Assembly: GCF_027923585.1 (NCBI RefSeq)
Contig: NZ_BRPL01000002.1
Coordinates: 372,001-436,000 of the forward strand
Direction of reading: 5' to 3'
Source: Philodulcilactobacillus myokonensis
Lineage (GTDB): Bacteria > Bacillota > Bacilli > Lactobacillales > Lactobacillaceae
DNA length: 64,000 nt
Shown here: piece by piece, positions 1-8,479 of the stretch
Numbering within the stretch: position 1 is the stretch's first letter
Layout: every line of letters starts with the position of its first letter
Notes under the pieces: generated by a model
The model's input: the letters and a program-made list of their open reading frames with translations, nothing else
Told to the model about the DNA's origin: nothing
Database searches by the model: none
Program-made: the position numbers and the translations under genes

Positions 1-21
1 AAGCTATTAAAACGTGGATAA
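1..21 (+). CDS. possible C-terminal tail of an upstream gene (partial)
   Basis: Read in frame 1, the first six codons give K-L-L-K-R-G followed by a TAA stop at 19-21, 23 bases before the next start. This could be the end of a gene cut by the window edge. In lactobacilli Ppx genes often sit beside polyphosphate kinase, so ppk is a guess only. Nothing in six residues identifies the product. Confidence 0.25.
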   Translation, partial: KLLKRG

Positions 22-44
22 TTTGAAAGGATTTGTGAAATTAA

Positions 45-989
45 ATGGAAAATTATTGTGTAATTGATTTAGGCTCCAATACAGTTAAATTGACCGTTAC
101 CCAAATTGATGATCAAGGTCGAACCAAAAATATTATTAGTGATAAGAGAACGGTTCGTTTGTCGGAAGACATGGGACCTGAAATGGTCTTAAAAAAACCA
201 GCGATTGACCGAACCATCAAAGCCCTTAGTGATTTTCATAAGGAATTCGCTAATTTACCTAATTTAACGGTAAGGGCAGTTGCCACCGCCGCAACCAGAA
301 TGGCTAAGAATAAGCAGGATTTTATAAAAGCTGCGGAAGAAAAAGCCAAGATCAAAGTTGACGTCATTACTGGGAACCATGAAGCATACTATGACTACTT
401 AAGTGTTGTGAATTCACTTCCGGTTGTTAACTGTGTCATCATGGATAGTGGTGGTGCCAGTACTGAAATTATTTTAGTCCAGGATAAGCACATTTCTAGG
501 TTAACCAGTATCCCACTGGGTGCAGTTACATTGACTGAGAAATACTTGCATACCGATAAAGTATCTGCTAGTGACATGTTCAACATTTTTTCTAACATGG
601 AAAACCTATATAACAACATGTGGTGGCTTCATCAGGGTCAAAATTTACCGGTAGTTGCCCTTGGTGGATCAAACAGGACCCTTGCTAAAATTCAAATTAG
701 GGCTGATAATGCCAAAAAATATTTAGATGTTCATGGCTTTAGAATGTCTAATTACACTGCTAATCATATCTTTGATCAAATCATTTCCTCTAATTTAGAA
801 CAAAGGAAACAAATCCCCGGTTTATCTAAGGATCGCGCTGATATTATTGTCGGTGGGTTAACCCCCGTTATTTCACTCCTTAGACATCTTGATTCGGACC
901 GGCTGATTTTCTCAAATAATGGTTTGCGAGATGGAATTTTACGTGAACATTTAAATTATTTAAGAAGTAATGGTGATATTGGTAAATAA
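45..989 (+). CDS. ppx: Ppx/GppA family phosphatase (exopolyphosphatase-like)
   Basis: Cytosolic protein of 314 residues with the actin-like ATPase fold typical of exopolyphosphatase / pppGpp phosphatase. The first phosphate-binding motif DLGSNTVKL is at residues 8-16, the second, DSGGASTEI, at 134-142. The segment AVATAATRMAKN (about 79-90) and the acidic ITGNHEA (about 108-114, Glu113 in the place of the family catalytic Glu) fit as well. At 314 aa it is the short, two-domain form without the C-terminal HD-like domain of E. coli Ppx/GppA. It probably releases phosphate from polyphosphate; pppGpp hydrolysis cannot be excluded. Start is ATG with an AAAGG site about 14 bases upstream. The TIM-like gene follows after 18 bases, so the two are probably co-transcribed. 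Confidence 0.85.
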   Translation: MENYCVIDLGSNTVKLTVTQIDDQGRTKNIISDKRTVRLSEDMGPEMVLKKPAIDRTIKALSDFHKEFANLPNLTVRAVATAATRMAKNKQDFIKAAEEKAKIKVDVITGNHEAYYDYLSVVNSLPVVNCVIMDSGGASTEIILVQDKHISRLTSIPLGAVTLTEKYLHTDKVSASDMFNIFSNMENLYNNMWWLHQGQNLPVVALGGSNRTLAKIQIRADNAKKYLDVHGFRMSNYTANHIFDQIISSNLEQRKQIPGLSKDRADIIVGGLTPVISLLRHLDSDRLIFSNNGLRDGILREHLNYLRSNGDIGK

Positions 990-1007
990 ATTATTAATTA
1001 GATAGGG

Positions 1008-1700
1008 ATGATTGAAATGTTATGTGTAATGAATTTTAAAACTAAGATGCCGATCAAATCACAATTAAAAATGATGAAGGAAATTGAACAAAATCAGTTT
1101 CAACCGCGATTGTTGGTTGCACCTTCGATTTTAGAACCGAATCATTATTCTAACTTTGAAATCGTGAGTCAAGATTTGACGACCAAGGCTAGAACGGTCG
1201 GGGAAATTCCTGACAATGCATTAAAGTATTATGGTATTAAATATGCTTTTATTGGTCATATTGAACGTCGGACAATGCTAAAAGAAGATTATGATGTAAT
1301 TAATAATAAGTTGCAAAATGCCATTCGAAATGGAATTACACCCATCATTACCGTTGGATTAAGCGGTGATCAACCATCTAAAATTATTAATGAATTTAAT
1401 CAAATCGTCCAAAAGGTTGATTTAAATCACCATAAGATTATTGTTGCCTGGGAATCCATGGCGTCTGATAAAGCTGGCAAGCAGATGTATACTAATCCAG
1501 AGGCTAAGAATATCTTTAGCACCATTAGAAAACGTTTAGATCAATATAATGGCATTCAGTATCAACTATTGTTGGGCGGCCATGTTGAAGCCGATGAAGC
1601 TAAATTGTCTAAAGAAATTGGAATTGATGGCGTTTTAATTGGTGATCGTTTTAGAACCTTTGCTAGTTTGAAACCAATTTTAGATGGCCTATCTGATTAA
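1008..1700 (+). CDS. divergent triosephosphate isomerase-family protein
   Basis: A 230-residue TIM-barrel protein related to triosephosphate isomerase. The four catalytic positions are recognisable: Asn9 and Lys11 in NFKT, His84 in IGHIERR and Glu149 in VAWES. However the mobile phosphate-gripping loop after Glu (normally PVWAIGTG) reads SMASDKAG, the usual YGGS phosphate-binding turn is LLGGHV (188-193), and the C-terminal GGASL region is DGVLIGDRF. It is also shorter than ordinary TIM (about 250). So catalytic chemistry may be kept while the substrate phosphate site has changed. The canonical tpi of lactobacilli normally lies in the gap-pgk-tpi-eno cluster, which is not here; I infer this is a paralogue. 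Start ATG has a GATAGGGATG ribosome site; it likely shares a transcript with ppx. Confidence 0.75.
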   Translation: MIEMLCVMNFKTKMPIKSQLKMMKEIEQNQFQPRLLVAPSILEPNHYSNFEIVSQDLTTKARTVGEIPDNALKYYGIKYAFIGHIERRTMLKEDYDVINNKLQNAIRNGITPIITVGLSGDQPSKIINEFNQIVQKVDLNHHKIIVAWESMASDKAGKQMYTNPEAKNIFSTIRKRLDQYNGIQYQLLLGGHVEADEAKLSKEIGIDGVLIGDRFRTFASLKPILDGLSD

Positions 1701-1713
1701 GTAAATAGTTCTA

Positions 1714-1750
1714 AATAATCATCCTTTAATGAGGGTGATTATTTTTATTG
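1714..1750 (+). terminator. intrinsic terminator after the ppx-TIM unit
   Basis: AATAATCATCC and GGGTGATTATT form a stem around a short TTTAATGA loop, followed by a T-rich run (TTTTTATTGTTTTAT). It lies 14 bases past the TIM-like stop codon. Confidence 0.8.
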
Positions 1751-1757
1751 TTTTATT

Positions 1758-1795
1758 TGAAAACGCTTTCACATAATTTGAAATCATGCTATAAT
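1758..1795 (+). promoter_or_regulatory. gntP promoter with overlapping cre (CcpA) site
   Basis: TGAAAACGCTTTCA at 1758-1771 matches the catabolite-responsive element consensus. It overlaps the -35 box TTTCAC (1767-1772), which is 17 bases from an extended -10, TGcTATAAT (1787-1795). A repressor bound here would block RNA polymerase, so carbon catabolite repression of the permease is the natural reading. Confidence 0.85.
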
Positions 1796-1827
1796 TGATT
1801 TAAATTAAAAGGAAAGCAGGCGCAAAC

Positions 1828-3183
1828 ATGCCGTTTATAGTTTTAGCCCTCGGAATTCTATTCCTACTAGTTTTAATCATTAAGTATAAATTAAATACCT
1901 TTGTCGCTTTAATTGTGACTTCAATTTTAGTTGCATTAGGTCTAGGAATGAATCCTGCCCAGATTGCAGTTTCAATTAAAAACGGGATCGGCAGTTCAAT
2001 GGGCGAGTTAATCATCGTTTTTGGATTTGGTGCGATGATTGGCCGTTTAGTTTCAGATTCTGGTGGATCCTACCGAATTGCACGAACGTTGATTGACCGA
2101 TTCGGTAAAAAGCAATTGCAAATTGCAATTGTGATTGCATCATTTATTATCGGAATGTCTCTGTTCTTTGAAGTTAGTTTAGTTCTCTTGACACCGATCG
2201 TTTTTGCAGTTGCACTGGAAGCCGACGTCCCATTTGTATATTTGGGGATTCCGATGGCGGCAGCTATATCTGCAACGCAAGGGTTCTTGCCACCACAACC
2301 TGCGCCAACAGCAGTTGCAACGGCTTTAGGTGCTAATATCGGTCAAGTCTTACTATTTGGGATTATCGTTGCAATTCCCTGTGTAATTGTCGCCGGCCCA
2401 TTGTTTACTAAGTTTGCTCGAAAGATTGCACCGGAAACTTTTGTGATCAAGAAGTCCCTGCCTGCATTTGGAAAGGTTAAAAGTTATAAAATCGCGGATA
2501 CCCCTAGTTTTGGCATTTCAGCTTTGACATCATTGTTACCAGCAATTTTCATGGCAATTTCAACGATTTATGATATGGTGGTTAACGGTGGGGTGGCTCC
2601 TAAAGATCCCCACGGGTTAGATGCAATTGTGATGATGCTTGGGAATCCAATGATTGCAATGACAATTACATTGCTCTTTGCCATGTGGTCAATGGGCTTT
2701 CACCGTGGTAAAAAAATGAAGGATATTTCAAATACGTTAGAAGAAGCCATCAAATCCATTGCAATGCTATTAATGATTATTGCTGGTGGTTCTGCATTCA
2801 AACAGGTCCTAATTGATGGTGGCGTTGGTAAAGCCGTTCAATCAATGATGATGCACGTTAACCTCTCACCGTTGATCTTAGGATGGTTGATTGCCGTGAT
2901 TCTTAGAGTATCACTTGGATCAGCCACTGTTGCTGGGATGACAGCTGCCGGTTTAGTAACTCCATTGATGCACTCATTAACGGTCAGCCCAGTTTTGATG
3001 GCATTAGCAATTGGTGCTGGTTCATTAGCAGCTTCACATGTCAATGATGCTGGTTTTTGGATGTTCAAAGGGTACTTTGATTTGACCGTTAAACAGACTT
3101 TGAAAATCTGGACGACTTTAGAAACGGCGATTGCTGTCGTTGGTCTAATCATGGTAATGATTTTAAGCATTTTTATTCATTAA
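1828..3183 (+). CDS. gntP: gluconate permease, GntP family
   Basis: A 451-residue, wholly hydrophobic proton symporter of the GntP family, with about 12-14 membrane spans. Family-typical stretches are the N-terminal KYKLNTFVALIVTSILVALG, GFGAMIGRLVSDSGGSYRIA, the conserved Phe-Phe-Glu-Val segment in SLFFEVSLVLLTPI, the GFLPPQPAP loop and ASHVNDAGFWMFKGYF near the C-terminus. It imports gluconate or a related sugar acid. No gluconate kinase is next to it; glycerate kinase at 37.9 kb is the only sugar-acid kinase in the window. Transcribed alone between its own cre-controlled promoter and a terminator. Ribosome site GGAAAGC is 13 bases from the ATG. Confidence 0.93.
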   Translation: MPFIVLALGILFLLVLIIKYKLNTFVALIVTSILVALGLGMNPAQIAVSIKNGIGSSMGELIIVFGFGAMIGRLVSDSGGSYRIARTLIDRFGKKQLQIAIVIASFIIGMSLFFEVSLVLLTPIVFAVALEADVPFVYLGIPMAAAISATQGFLPPQPAPTAVATALGANIGQVLLFGIIVAIPCVIVAGPLFTKFARKIAPETFVIKKSLPAFGKVKSYKIADTPSFGISALTSLLPAIFMAISTIYDMVVNGGVAPKDPHGLDAIVMMLGNPMIAMTITLLFAMWSMGFHRGKKMKDISNTLEEAIKSIAMLLMIIAGGSAFKQVLIDGGVGKAVQSMMMHVNLSPLILGWLIAVILRVSLGSATVAGMTAAGLVTPLMHSLTVSPVLMALAIGAGSLAASHVNDAGFWMFKGYFDLTVKQTLKIWTTLETAIAVVGLIMVMILSIFIH

Positions 3184-3200
3184 TTTAATTATTAAAATAA

Positions 3201-3235
3201 AAAAGACTAAGGTAAAATAAATACCTTAGTCTTTT
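3201..3235. terminator. bidirectional terminator between gntP and glcU
   Basis: Perfect 14-bp arms AAAAGACTAAGGTA / TACCTTAGTCTTTT with a 7-base loop. A and T runs on either side allow it to end both the rightward permease and the leftward sugar transporter. Confidence 0.9.
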
Positions 3236-3243
3236 GCCATGTT

Positions 3244-4119
3244 CTATTTGACGTGTCCAATGACAAATGCACTAATGATAATTAGAATTAAACCAATAAT
3301 GGTGTATAACATTTCACGTCTACTTTTATGTTCGTGTAGGAATACGATTCCACCGATGGTAGCAACGACGGCATTTAATTGGGTCAACGGAAATCCGGTT
3401 GCAACCCCATTTAATTTGGATGAAATTAAATAAGAGAAAGTTCCACTTCCGGATAACCATCCACAGGCGGTATTCATAACTGTATCACGTTCGGTCAAGA
3501 ATTTACCATAATGGTGAGGATGAATAATCAAACTAACGATTAAAGCAGTGATAACTTCACCAATGGCTTGTGGTAAGATTCCTGATAGGCCAGTTGCATT
3601 TGGGACTCTTGGTAGGGTATCACATAAAATATAACCAAAACTACCGAAAATTAAGCAAATCATTCCATTTCTGCGATCCCTAGCATTGGTTTTCTTCTTA
3701 TCATGTTTATCTTGAATACTTGTAAAACGAATTCCGATGAACAATGCAATGATACAGATGGTTCCAATTACTTTAGAATTGGTTGAAGCCCATTCATTCA
3801 AGAAAAGAACACCAATAATTGGGGTACCGATTAATTGAAGACCGGTAAAAATGGGCATTGCTGTCGACACGTCCATCTTAGTAAACGAGTAGTACTGCAT
3901 GAATTGACCAAGTGCCCATGATACGCCCGCTAAAAAGCACCATATAAAATCATTAGCAGTAATGACCGGGTGGAAAATGAAGACTAGGATTAATGCAATC
4001 ATTAACGTTCCATACGTGGTTCCTGTTAATTGTTGAACCGGTTTACCACCGATTTTAGTTGTTACAATTGGGGTTACACCCCAAAATAGCGCTGGAAGAA
4101 TCCCAACTAAAATACTCAT
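3244..4119 (-). CDS. glcU: GlcU-type glucose uptake protein (DMT superfamily)
   Basis: A 291-residue protein with about ten membrane segments, matching the glucose/ribose porter (GRP/GlcU) family of the drug-metabolite transporter superfamily. Family-like segments are the N-terminal GILPALFWGVTPIVTTKIGG, the SWALGQFMQYYSFTKMDVS loop, and GVATGFPLTQLNAVVATIGG in the C-terminal repeat. It would bring in glucose by proton symport without phosphorylation, giving a non-PTS route. ATG start has the ribosome site AAAGGATAT. It is monocistronic, with promoter and two small dyads upstream (4143-4190). Confidence 0.88.
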   Translation of the reverse strand: MSILVGILPALFWGVTPIVTTKIGGKPVQQLTGTTYGTLMIALILVFIFHPVITANDFIWCFLAGVSWALGQFMQYYSFTKMDVSTAMPIFTGLQLIGTPIIGVLFLNEWASTNSKVIGTICIIALFIGIRFTSIQDKHDKKKTNARDRRNGMICLIFGSFGYILCDTLPRVPNATGLSGILPQAIGEVITALIVSLIIHPHHYGKFLTERDTVMNTACGWLSGSGTFSYLISSKLNGVATGFPLTQLNAVVATIGGIVFLHEHKSRREMLYTIIGLILIIISAFVIGHVK

Positions 4120-4142
4120 AAATGATATCCTTTCAATTTAAT

Positions 4143-4186
4143 GTTATAACGAATAATATTATAACATTCATCTAACTAATTGTTAG
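4143..4186 (-). promoter_or_regulatory. glcU promoter region with two dyads
   Basis: On the minus strand an extended -10 TGtTATAAT lies about 40 bases before the glcU start. Two inverted repeats overlap it: arms GTTATAA / TTATAAC (4143-4165), and a 15-base dyad with arms CTAAC / GTTAG (4172-4186) at the -35 region. They could be operators; no regulator is identified and AT-rich chance dyads are possible. Confidence 0.4.
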
Positions 4187-4190
4187 TAAA

Positions 4191-4225
4191 AAAACAACCT
4201 CCCGGATTGAACGAGAGGTTGTTTT
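4191..4225 (-). terminator. terminator of the MMPL exporter gene
   Basis: Arms AAAACAACCTC (4191-4201) and GAGGTTGTTTT (4215-4225) begin just after the stop of the leftward exporter gene, followed on the minus strand by a T run. Confidence 0.85.
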
Positions 4226-4226
4226 A

Positions 4227-6926
4227 TTAGTCATTTAATTTTGATGATGATTTTGATTCTTGTTTTGGATGACGCTTCCTTAAAAGATAGATAAATGCCG
4301 GTAAAATTGTTAAGGCACTGATTAATGAGTAACCAGTATCTAAGACGGTAATTAAACCAAAGCTTTTAAGAACGGGAAAGCTTGCAAACATGATGGCTGA
4401 GAAGCCACCCATGACGGTTAAACCGGAAACGGTAATGGCTTGGCCAACCGATTGGATGGCATCTTCAATTGCGGATTTAATTTCAATTCCACGTTGCTTT
4501 TCTTCCCGGTACCTTTCGACAATCAAAATTGTGAATTCAGTGCCGATCCCGAGCACTAATGAACTTAAACCGATGGTGACTGGATTGTACGTCGTATGCA
4601 GGAGATGAAGGGTAAGCGGTGATAGACCTAGAACAATGATGATTGGAATAACAGGATACAAGCTCAAACGCCAATTTCTGTATACCAATAACATCAAAAT
4701 GAAAATAATTAATAGTCCAGAAATGACAATTAATTCATGGTTTGCACCCATGTTATTGATTCCTTGAAGCATCATATTTTCGTTCCCGGCGTTTGAAAAT
4801 GTCATGCCATTATGGGTGCCAGTAATATCATGTGAAATCTGATCCATCAAATTTAACTGTTGTCTAGAAGCTAAATTATTGTTAACTTTAAATTGAAGTG
4901 AAGTATATTGATTATCACTACTAACTAAGGTTTGCTTTAATGATGCTGGCAGTTTATCAAGAGCTTGATTAATGTTTGCCTGACTGTCATTTAAATTTAC
5001 ATTGTTTTGTTTCAATGTGGTTGCCAAACTGGTGACACCAGTAATATCTTTATACTTATTACTTTCCTGATTGCCAATTTGTTCAAGCTGATTTAGCGCC
5101 GATTTATCTCTGACGTCATTATTTTTAACTAGGTAAGTAATGTAAGTGGTTGAGCCAATTTTCTTTTGAAGCTGTTTAGTATTCTTTAAACTAGTTAAAT
5201 TTTGTGGAATCATATGCTGAATATTGGTGTCCAATTGAATGTTATGCTCGATTGAAAAACCAATCCCGCCTAAAATGAAACCAACGATTAACGTGATCCA
5301 CGCATGTTTGATGATGAATCCGGCATAGTGTTTCAGTTGCATCGATAACCACGTTGGACTTGTTTTTCGATGGTCACTGACCTTAGTTGCCAATAATTTT
5401 GGATTTTGATCACGAAGGTTTAGCGTACTGAAGATCAACGACATTTCAACGATGTAGGAGCAGATGACACCAATACATAGCGTCAAACCAAATTGTTGCA
5501 TTAACGGGGCTTTAGCAAGGTACATCGTTAGAAATGAACAGGACATAACAATTAATGCGATGCCAACCGATGGTCCCATGTTGCTGATTGATTTTTCCAA
5601 TGCGTCTAACGGCTTGTCATTCTTTTTGTACTCTTCTTCGTAGCGATTCAAGAATTGAACCCCAAAATCAGTTCCTAGCCCAATGATAATTGGCAATGTT
5701 GCCATGGTGGCTAAGGTTAATGGGATGTTTAACCAACCCATGATGCCAAAAGTCCAGACTAAGCATACTAATACGAATGCTAGTGGTAAGAGGCGCCTTC
5801 TAACGGGGAAGACAATCATTAAAATGACAACCATTAAAATAACTGCAAAGATAAGCATGATTGCCATGTTGTTGATGACCGAACTGTTAACTTGACCCAT
5901 AATGTATGGGTTACCAGCTAATTTAGCCGTTACATTTTTATTAAAATGGGTCTTTTGAATGGCCTTTTCAACATCTTTTGATAGTTGAACGTCAGTACTC
6001 ATATCCGATGCTTTTTCGGAAGTGTTGATGATAATTAAATTACTTTGCCCATTTTGTGGTAATAATTGGCTCAGCTGATTTGGAACTTTGCCGTTATTAC
6101 TTAAAAAGATATCATGTAACAATTGGTTCGACATGTCTTGAACCTTAGGCATTTTCTTCATAATTTGATTTGCTAATGCCTGCTTTTGCTGACGGTTCAA
6201 AATTGTCATTGTGTAAGCTTTAATCTTTTGTTTTTGCTGATTATTCAATAATTTTTGTTGTAGGGTTTGTTCTTTAAATTGAATTTTCTTTTCAGCATTA
6301 ATCATCGATTTTTGGGAATTTGATTTCCCAGCATCAAACATTTTCTCAAGCTGCATGCTTTCGGCTTGTTCTTCCTTGAGCATTGCTACTTTTTGCTTGT
6401 TGTTCAATAAACCGGTGCTATATTGTTGAACCCTTTTCTTTTGTGAGTCTAATAAACTGGATTGAATGTTATTTTGAATCTGATCCTTAGTTGAATTAGG
6501 CAAACTGTTCCAAAGATCTGACTGTAATTTTCCATTATTAGATGAATGGTTTGATAAATTAGCGACATTTTGGTTCTTAATTTCATTATTTAATAGTGTA
6601 AGAACACTGGTGGTCTTTTTAATATTGTTGGTACCATTTAATTGGTCGTTAAACTTAGCGATGTCTTGCATGGTTTGATGGCTTAAAACATCTTTTTGAG
6701 CTCCACTGAGTGTTAAATATAATGATGATCCGCCAAAATGTTTTTGATAAGCCTTTGAATTTTTGTATAGTGGCTTGTTTTGACTAACGAAAACATCATT
6801 TCCCATTTTCATTTGAATTTTAGGGAGGCCAAATGCAAAAATAATGGTTAGAATGGTAATGATTCCAATCCATAATTTGCTGTGATGATGGATGTTGAGT
6901 CCTAATTTATGAAACAGCTGGTTCAT
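4227..6926 (-). CDS. MMPL/RND-superfamily exporter
   Basis: A large integral membrane protein (899 aa from the chosen start) built as two homologous halves, each with one N-terminal span, a large extracytoplasmic domain and five further spans, as in the HAE3/MMPL branch of RND exporters. The paired motifs GLGTDFGVQFLNRY and GIGTEFTILIVERYREE carry the acidic residues expected for proton coupling. The first external domain is rich in Gln/Lys repeats and looks coiled-coil. Likely exports lipids or hydrophobic drugs. An upstream in-frame ATG (6995) has no ribosome site, whereas ATG 6926 has AGGAAGGG nine bases away, so I use 6926. Divergent from a TetR regulator with a palindrome over its promoter. 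Confidence 0.88.
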   Translation of the reverse strand: MNQLFHKLGLNIHHHSKLWIGIITILTIIFAFGLPKIQMKMGNDVFVSQNKPLYKNSKAYQKHFGGSSLYLTLSGAQKDVLSHQTMQDIAKFNDQLNGTNNIKKTTSVLTLLNNEIKNQNVANLSNHSSNNGKLQSDLWNSLPNSTKDQIQNNIQSSLLDSQKKRVQQYSTGLLNNKQKVAMLKEEQAESMQLEKMFDAGKSNSQKSMINAEKKIQFKEQTLQQKLLNNQQKQKIKAYTMTILNRQQKQALANQIMKKMPKVQDMSNQLLHDIFLSNNGKVPNQLSQLLPQNGQSNLIIINTSEKASDMSTDVQLSKDVEKAIQKTHFNKNVTAKLAGNPYIMGQVNSSVINNMAIMLIFAVILMVVILMIVFPVRRRLLPLAFVLVCLVWTFGIMGWLNIPLTLATMATLPIIIGLGTDFGVQFLNRYEEEYKKNDKPLDALEKSISNMGPSVGIALIVMSCSFLTMYLAKAPLMQQFGLTLCIGVICSYIVEMSLIFSTLNLRDQNPKLLATKVSDHRKTSPTWLSMQLKHYAGFIIKHAWITLIVGFILGGIGFSIEHNIQLDTNIQHMIPQNLTSLKNTKQLQKKIGSTTYITYLVKNNDVRDKSALNQLEQIGNQESNKYKDITGVTSLATTLKQNNVNLNDSQANINQALDKLPASLKQTLVSSDNQYTSLQFKVNNNLASRQQLNLMDQISHDITGTHNGMTFSNAGNENMMLQGINNMGANHELIVISGLLIIFILMLLVYRNWRLSLYPVIPIIIVLGLSPLTLHLLHTTYNPVTIGLSSLVLGIGTEFTILIVERYREEKQRGIEIKSAIEDAIQSVGQAITVSGLTVMGGFSAIMFASFPVLKSFGLITVLDTGYSLISALTILPAFIYLLRKRHPKQESKSSSKLND

Positions 6927-6956
6927 TTCCTCATGCCCTTCCTTGAAATAATTAAT

Positions 6957-6995
6957 ATACAACTGTATTATAATTAACAAATGTAAGTTTATCAA
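6957..6995 (-). promoter_or_regulatory. MMPL exporter promoter with TetR-type operator
   Basis: Minus-strand promoter: -35 TTGATA (6990-6995), 17-base spacer, -10 TATAAT (6967-6972). The palindrome ATACAACTGTAT (6957-6968) overlaps the -10 and extends with TAAT/ATTA flanks. Its place between a TetR gene and its divergent target makes it the likely operator. Confidence 0.7.
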
Positions 6996-7056
6996 GAATA
7001 TTTTTAAATATTTTATAAGGATATATTGAAATGCATGCGAGGATGTGAAGAATAAA

Positions 7057-7638
7057 ATGGATTTAAGAATTAAGAAAACGTATAAAGCTTTAATTAACGC
7101 TTTTTTAGAATTGATTCAGCAAAAATCATTTAAAGAGATTTCAATTCAAGAATTATGTGATCATGCCCTGGTAAGAAGGGCAACTTTTTACCACCATTTT
7201 AAAAACAAGGAAGCATTTGCTAATTTCATTACTAATTATTTTGTTAGACAAATTTTTCCCGAGAATTTTATTAAAAGAACAGTCTCTGATACTTCAGAGT
7301 TAACTTTAGAGGAAACATATCGAAAGTACATTAAATTTCTTTTTGAGTACATTGATCGCCACAAAAAATTGATTGATTCATTAAATTTAAGTCAAACCTT
7401 ACCAATTGTGATTGACGCGCTATCCGATAATTTAGTAGATTTTTATAAGAAATATTTAAAAGTTAGAAATAAGCGGGATGATATTCTGCAAAATGTTGAT
7501 CCTAATTTAATGGCAAACTATATTGCAGGAGGACTGATTTCTGCACTAAAATATTCTTTTAGAAACAATTCATCAAGTTTAAGTCGTAAAACGGCAATTA
7601 ATCACATTGCTAAAATTATGTATAAACTATTAAATTAA
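7057..7638 (+). CDS. TetR/AcrR-family transcriptional regulator
   Basis: A 193-residue regulator. The N-terminal helix-turn-helix domain covers about residues 3-55: LRIKKTYKALINAFLELI, then ISIQELCDHALVRRATFYHH, the recognition helix ending in the TetR-typical TFYHHFKNKEAF. The C-terminal half is all-helical and family-variable, the presumed ligand pocket. It probably represses the divergent MMPL exporter, and perhaps the downstream TauE permease 16 bases away. ATG 7057 is preferred; an in-frame GTG at 7045 sits only two bases after GAGG and would be poorly spaced. Confidence 0.87.
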   Translation: MDLRIKKTYKALINAFLELIQQKSFKEISIQELCDHALVRRATFYHHFKNKEAFANFITNYFVRQIFPENFIKRTVSDTSELTLEETYRKYIKFLFEYIDRHKKLIDSLNLSQTLPIVIDALSDNLVDFYKKYLKVRNKRDDILQNVDPNLMANYIAGGLISALKYSFRNNSSSLSRKTAINHIAKIMYKLLN

Positions 7639-7654
7639 GGAATGATATTGATAA

Positions 7655-8413
7655 ATGACAATTTTTTATATTTTAATTGGATTTATAATCGGTGGACTAG
7701 TCATTGCCATGGGTGGTGGCGGTGCCGCTTATTATCTTGGAATTATGACGGCAGTGGCAGGAATTGCTCCTGCTAGCGCTGCAACCACTTCCTTGTATAC
7801 AGCACTCCCTTCTTTAATTATCGGTGCTTATAGTCATTACCGAACGGGGAACATGCGAATTCATTATGCTAATCAACTTTTGATTACTGCCGTTCCAGCA
7901 ACCGTTGTTGGCAGTTTGATTTCACCATATATTCCAAGTTCTTTATACACATGGTTAATTTTCATTATCTTTTTGATCTTAGGAATCCAGGTTTTGATGC
8001 GGGCATTTAAAAAGAAAGCACCCACCGAGAAGATTAATAAAAAGGAAGCATATGTTTACGGAACCGTTAGTGGATTGATGGTCGGTGTCGCCGGATTAAG
8101 TGGCGGTGGCGCATTTGTTGCCGGGTTACTATTAATGGGGTTAACGATGCCTGAAGCAGCCGCCACTTCTTCCTACGCATTGATTGTGACTTCGATTGTT
8201 GGCTTACTCATGCATATTACAGAACAAGGCAATATTGCATGGAAAGTCGGCACTTTGATGCTCGTTGGAGCCATCGTCGGTGCTTGGCTGATGCCGCATT
8301 TCCTAGCCCGTTTTGATAAAGAAAAATTAACTAAAGTGATGAGCCCGATTATGGGAGTTCTGATGATCTTCATGGGAACGTACATGTTGCTTGCTTTTTA
8401 TCACATTTTATAG
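7655..8413 (+). CDS. TauE/SafE family anion permease
   Basis: A 252-residue membrane protein with about eight spans and the duplicated TauE/SafE pattern: GLVIAMGGGGAAYYLGIMTA in the first half and VSGLMVGVAGLSGGGAFVAG in the second. The family exports or takes up small sulfur-containing or organic anions such as sulfite, sulfoacetate or taurine; the substrate here is unknown. It starts 16 bases after the tetR stop, so it is probably co-transcribed with the regulator. A second, less glycine-rich TauE protein lies at 24.2 kb. Confidence 0.85.
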   Translation: MTIFYILIGFIIGGLVIAMGGGGAAYYLGIMTAVAGIAPASAATTSLYTALPSLIIGAYSHYRTGNMRIHYANQLLITAVPATVVGSLISPYIPSSLYTWLIFIIFLILGIQVLMRAFKKKAPTEKINKKEAYVYGTVSGLMVGVAGLSGGGAFVAGLLLMGLTMPEAAATSSYALIVTSIVGLLMHITEQGNIAWKVGTLMLVGAIVGAWLMPHFLARFDKEKLTKVMSPIMGVLMIFMGTYMLLAFYHIL

Positions 8414-8420
8414 CAAATGA

Positions 8421-8458
8421 AAAGGGACCCTTTCAAATTAAATTGAAAGGATCCCTTT
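8421..8458. terminator. bidirectional terminator
   Basis: Arms AAAGGGACCCTTTCAA / TTGAAAGGATCCCTTT, 16 bp with one mismatch, between the TauE stop and the stop of the leftward small membrane gene. Confidence 0.9.
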
Positions 8459-8479
8459 CTTGTTATTTTCTAATAATTT

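Noticed and set aside
5683-5895. 70-codon frame opposite the MMPL gene (and similar ones at 4390-4608)
   Set aside because: Shadow frames of a long conserved gene; low-complexity Met/Ile/Lys composition.
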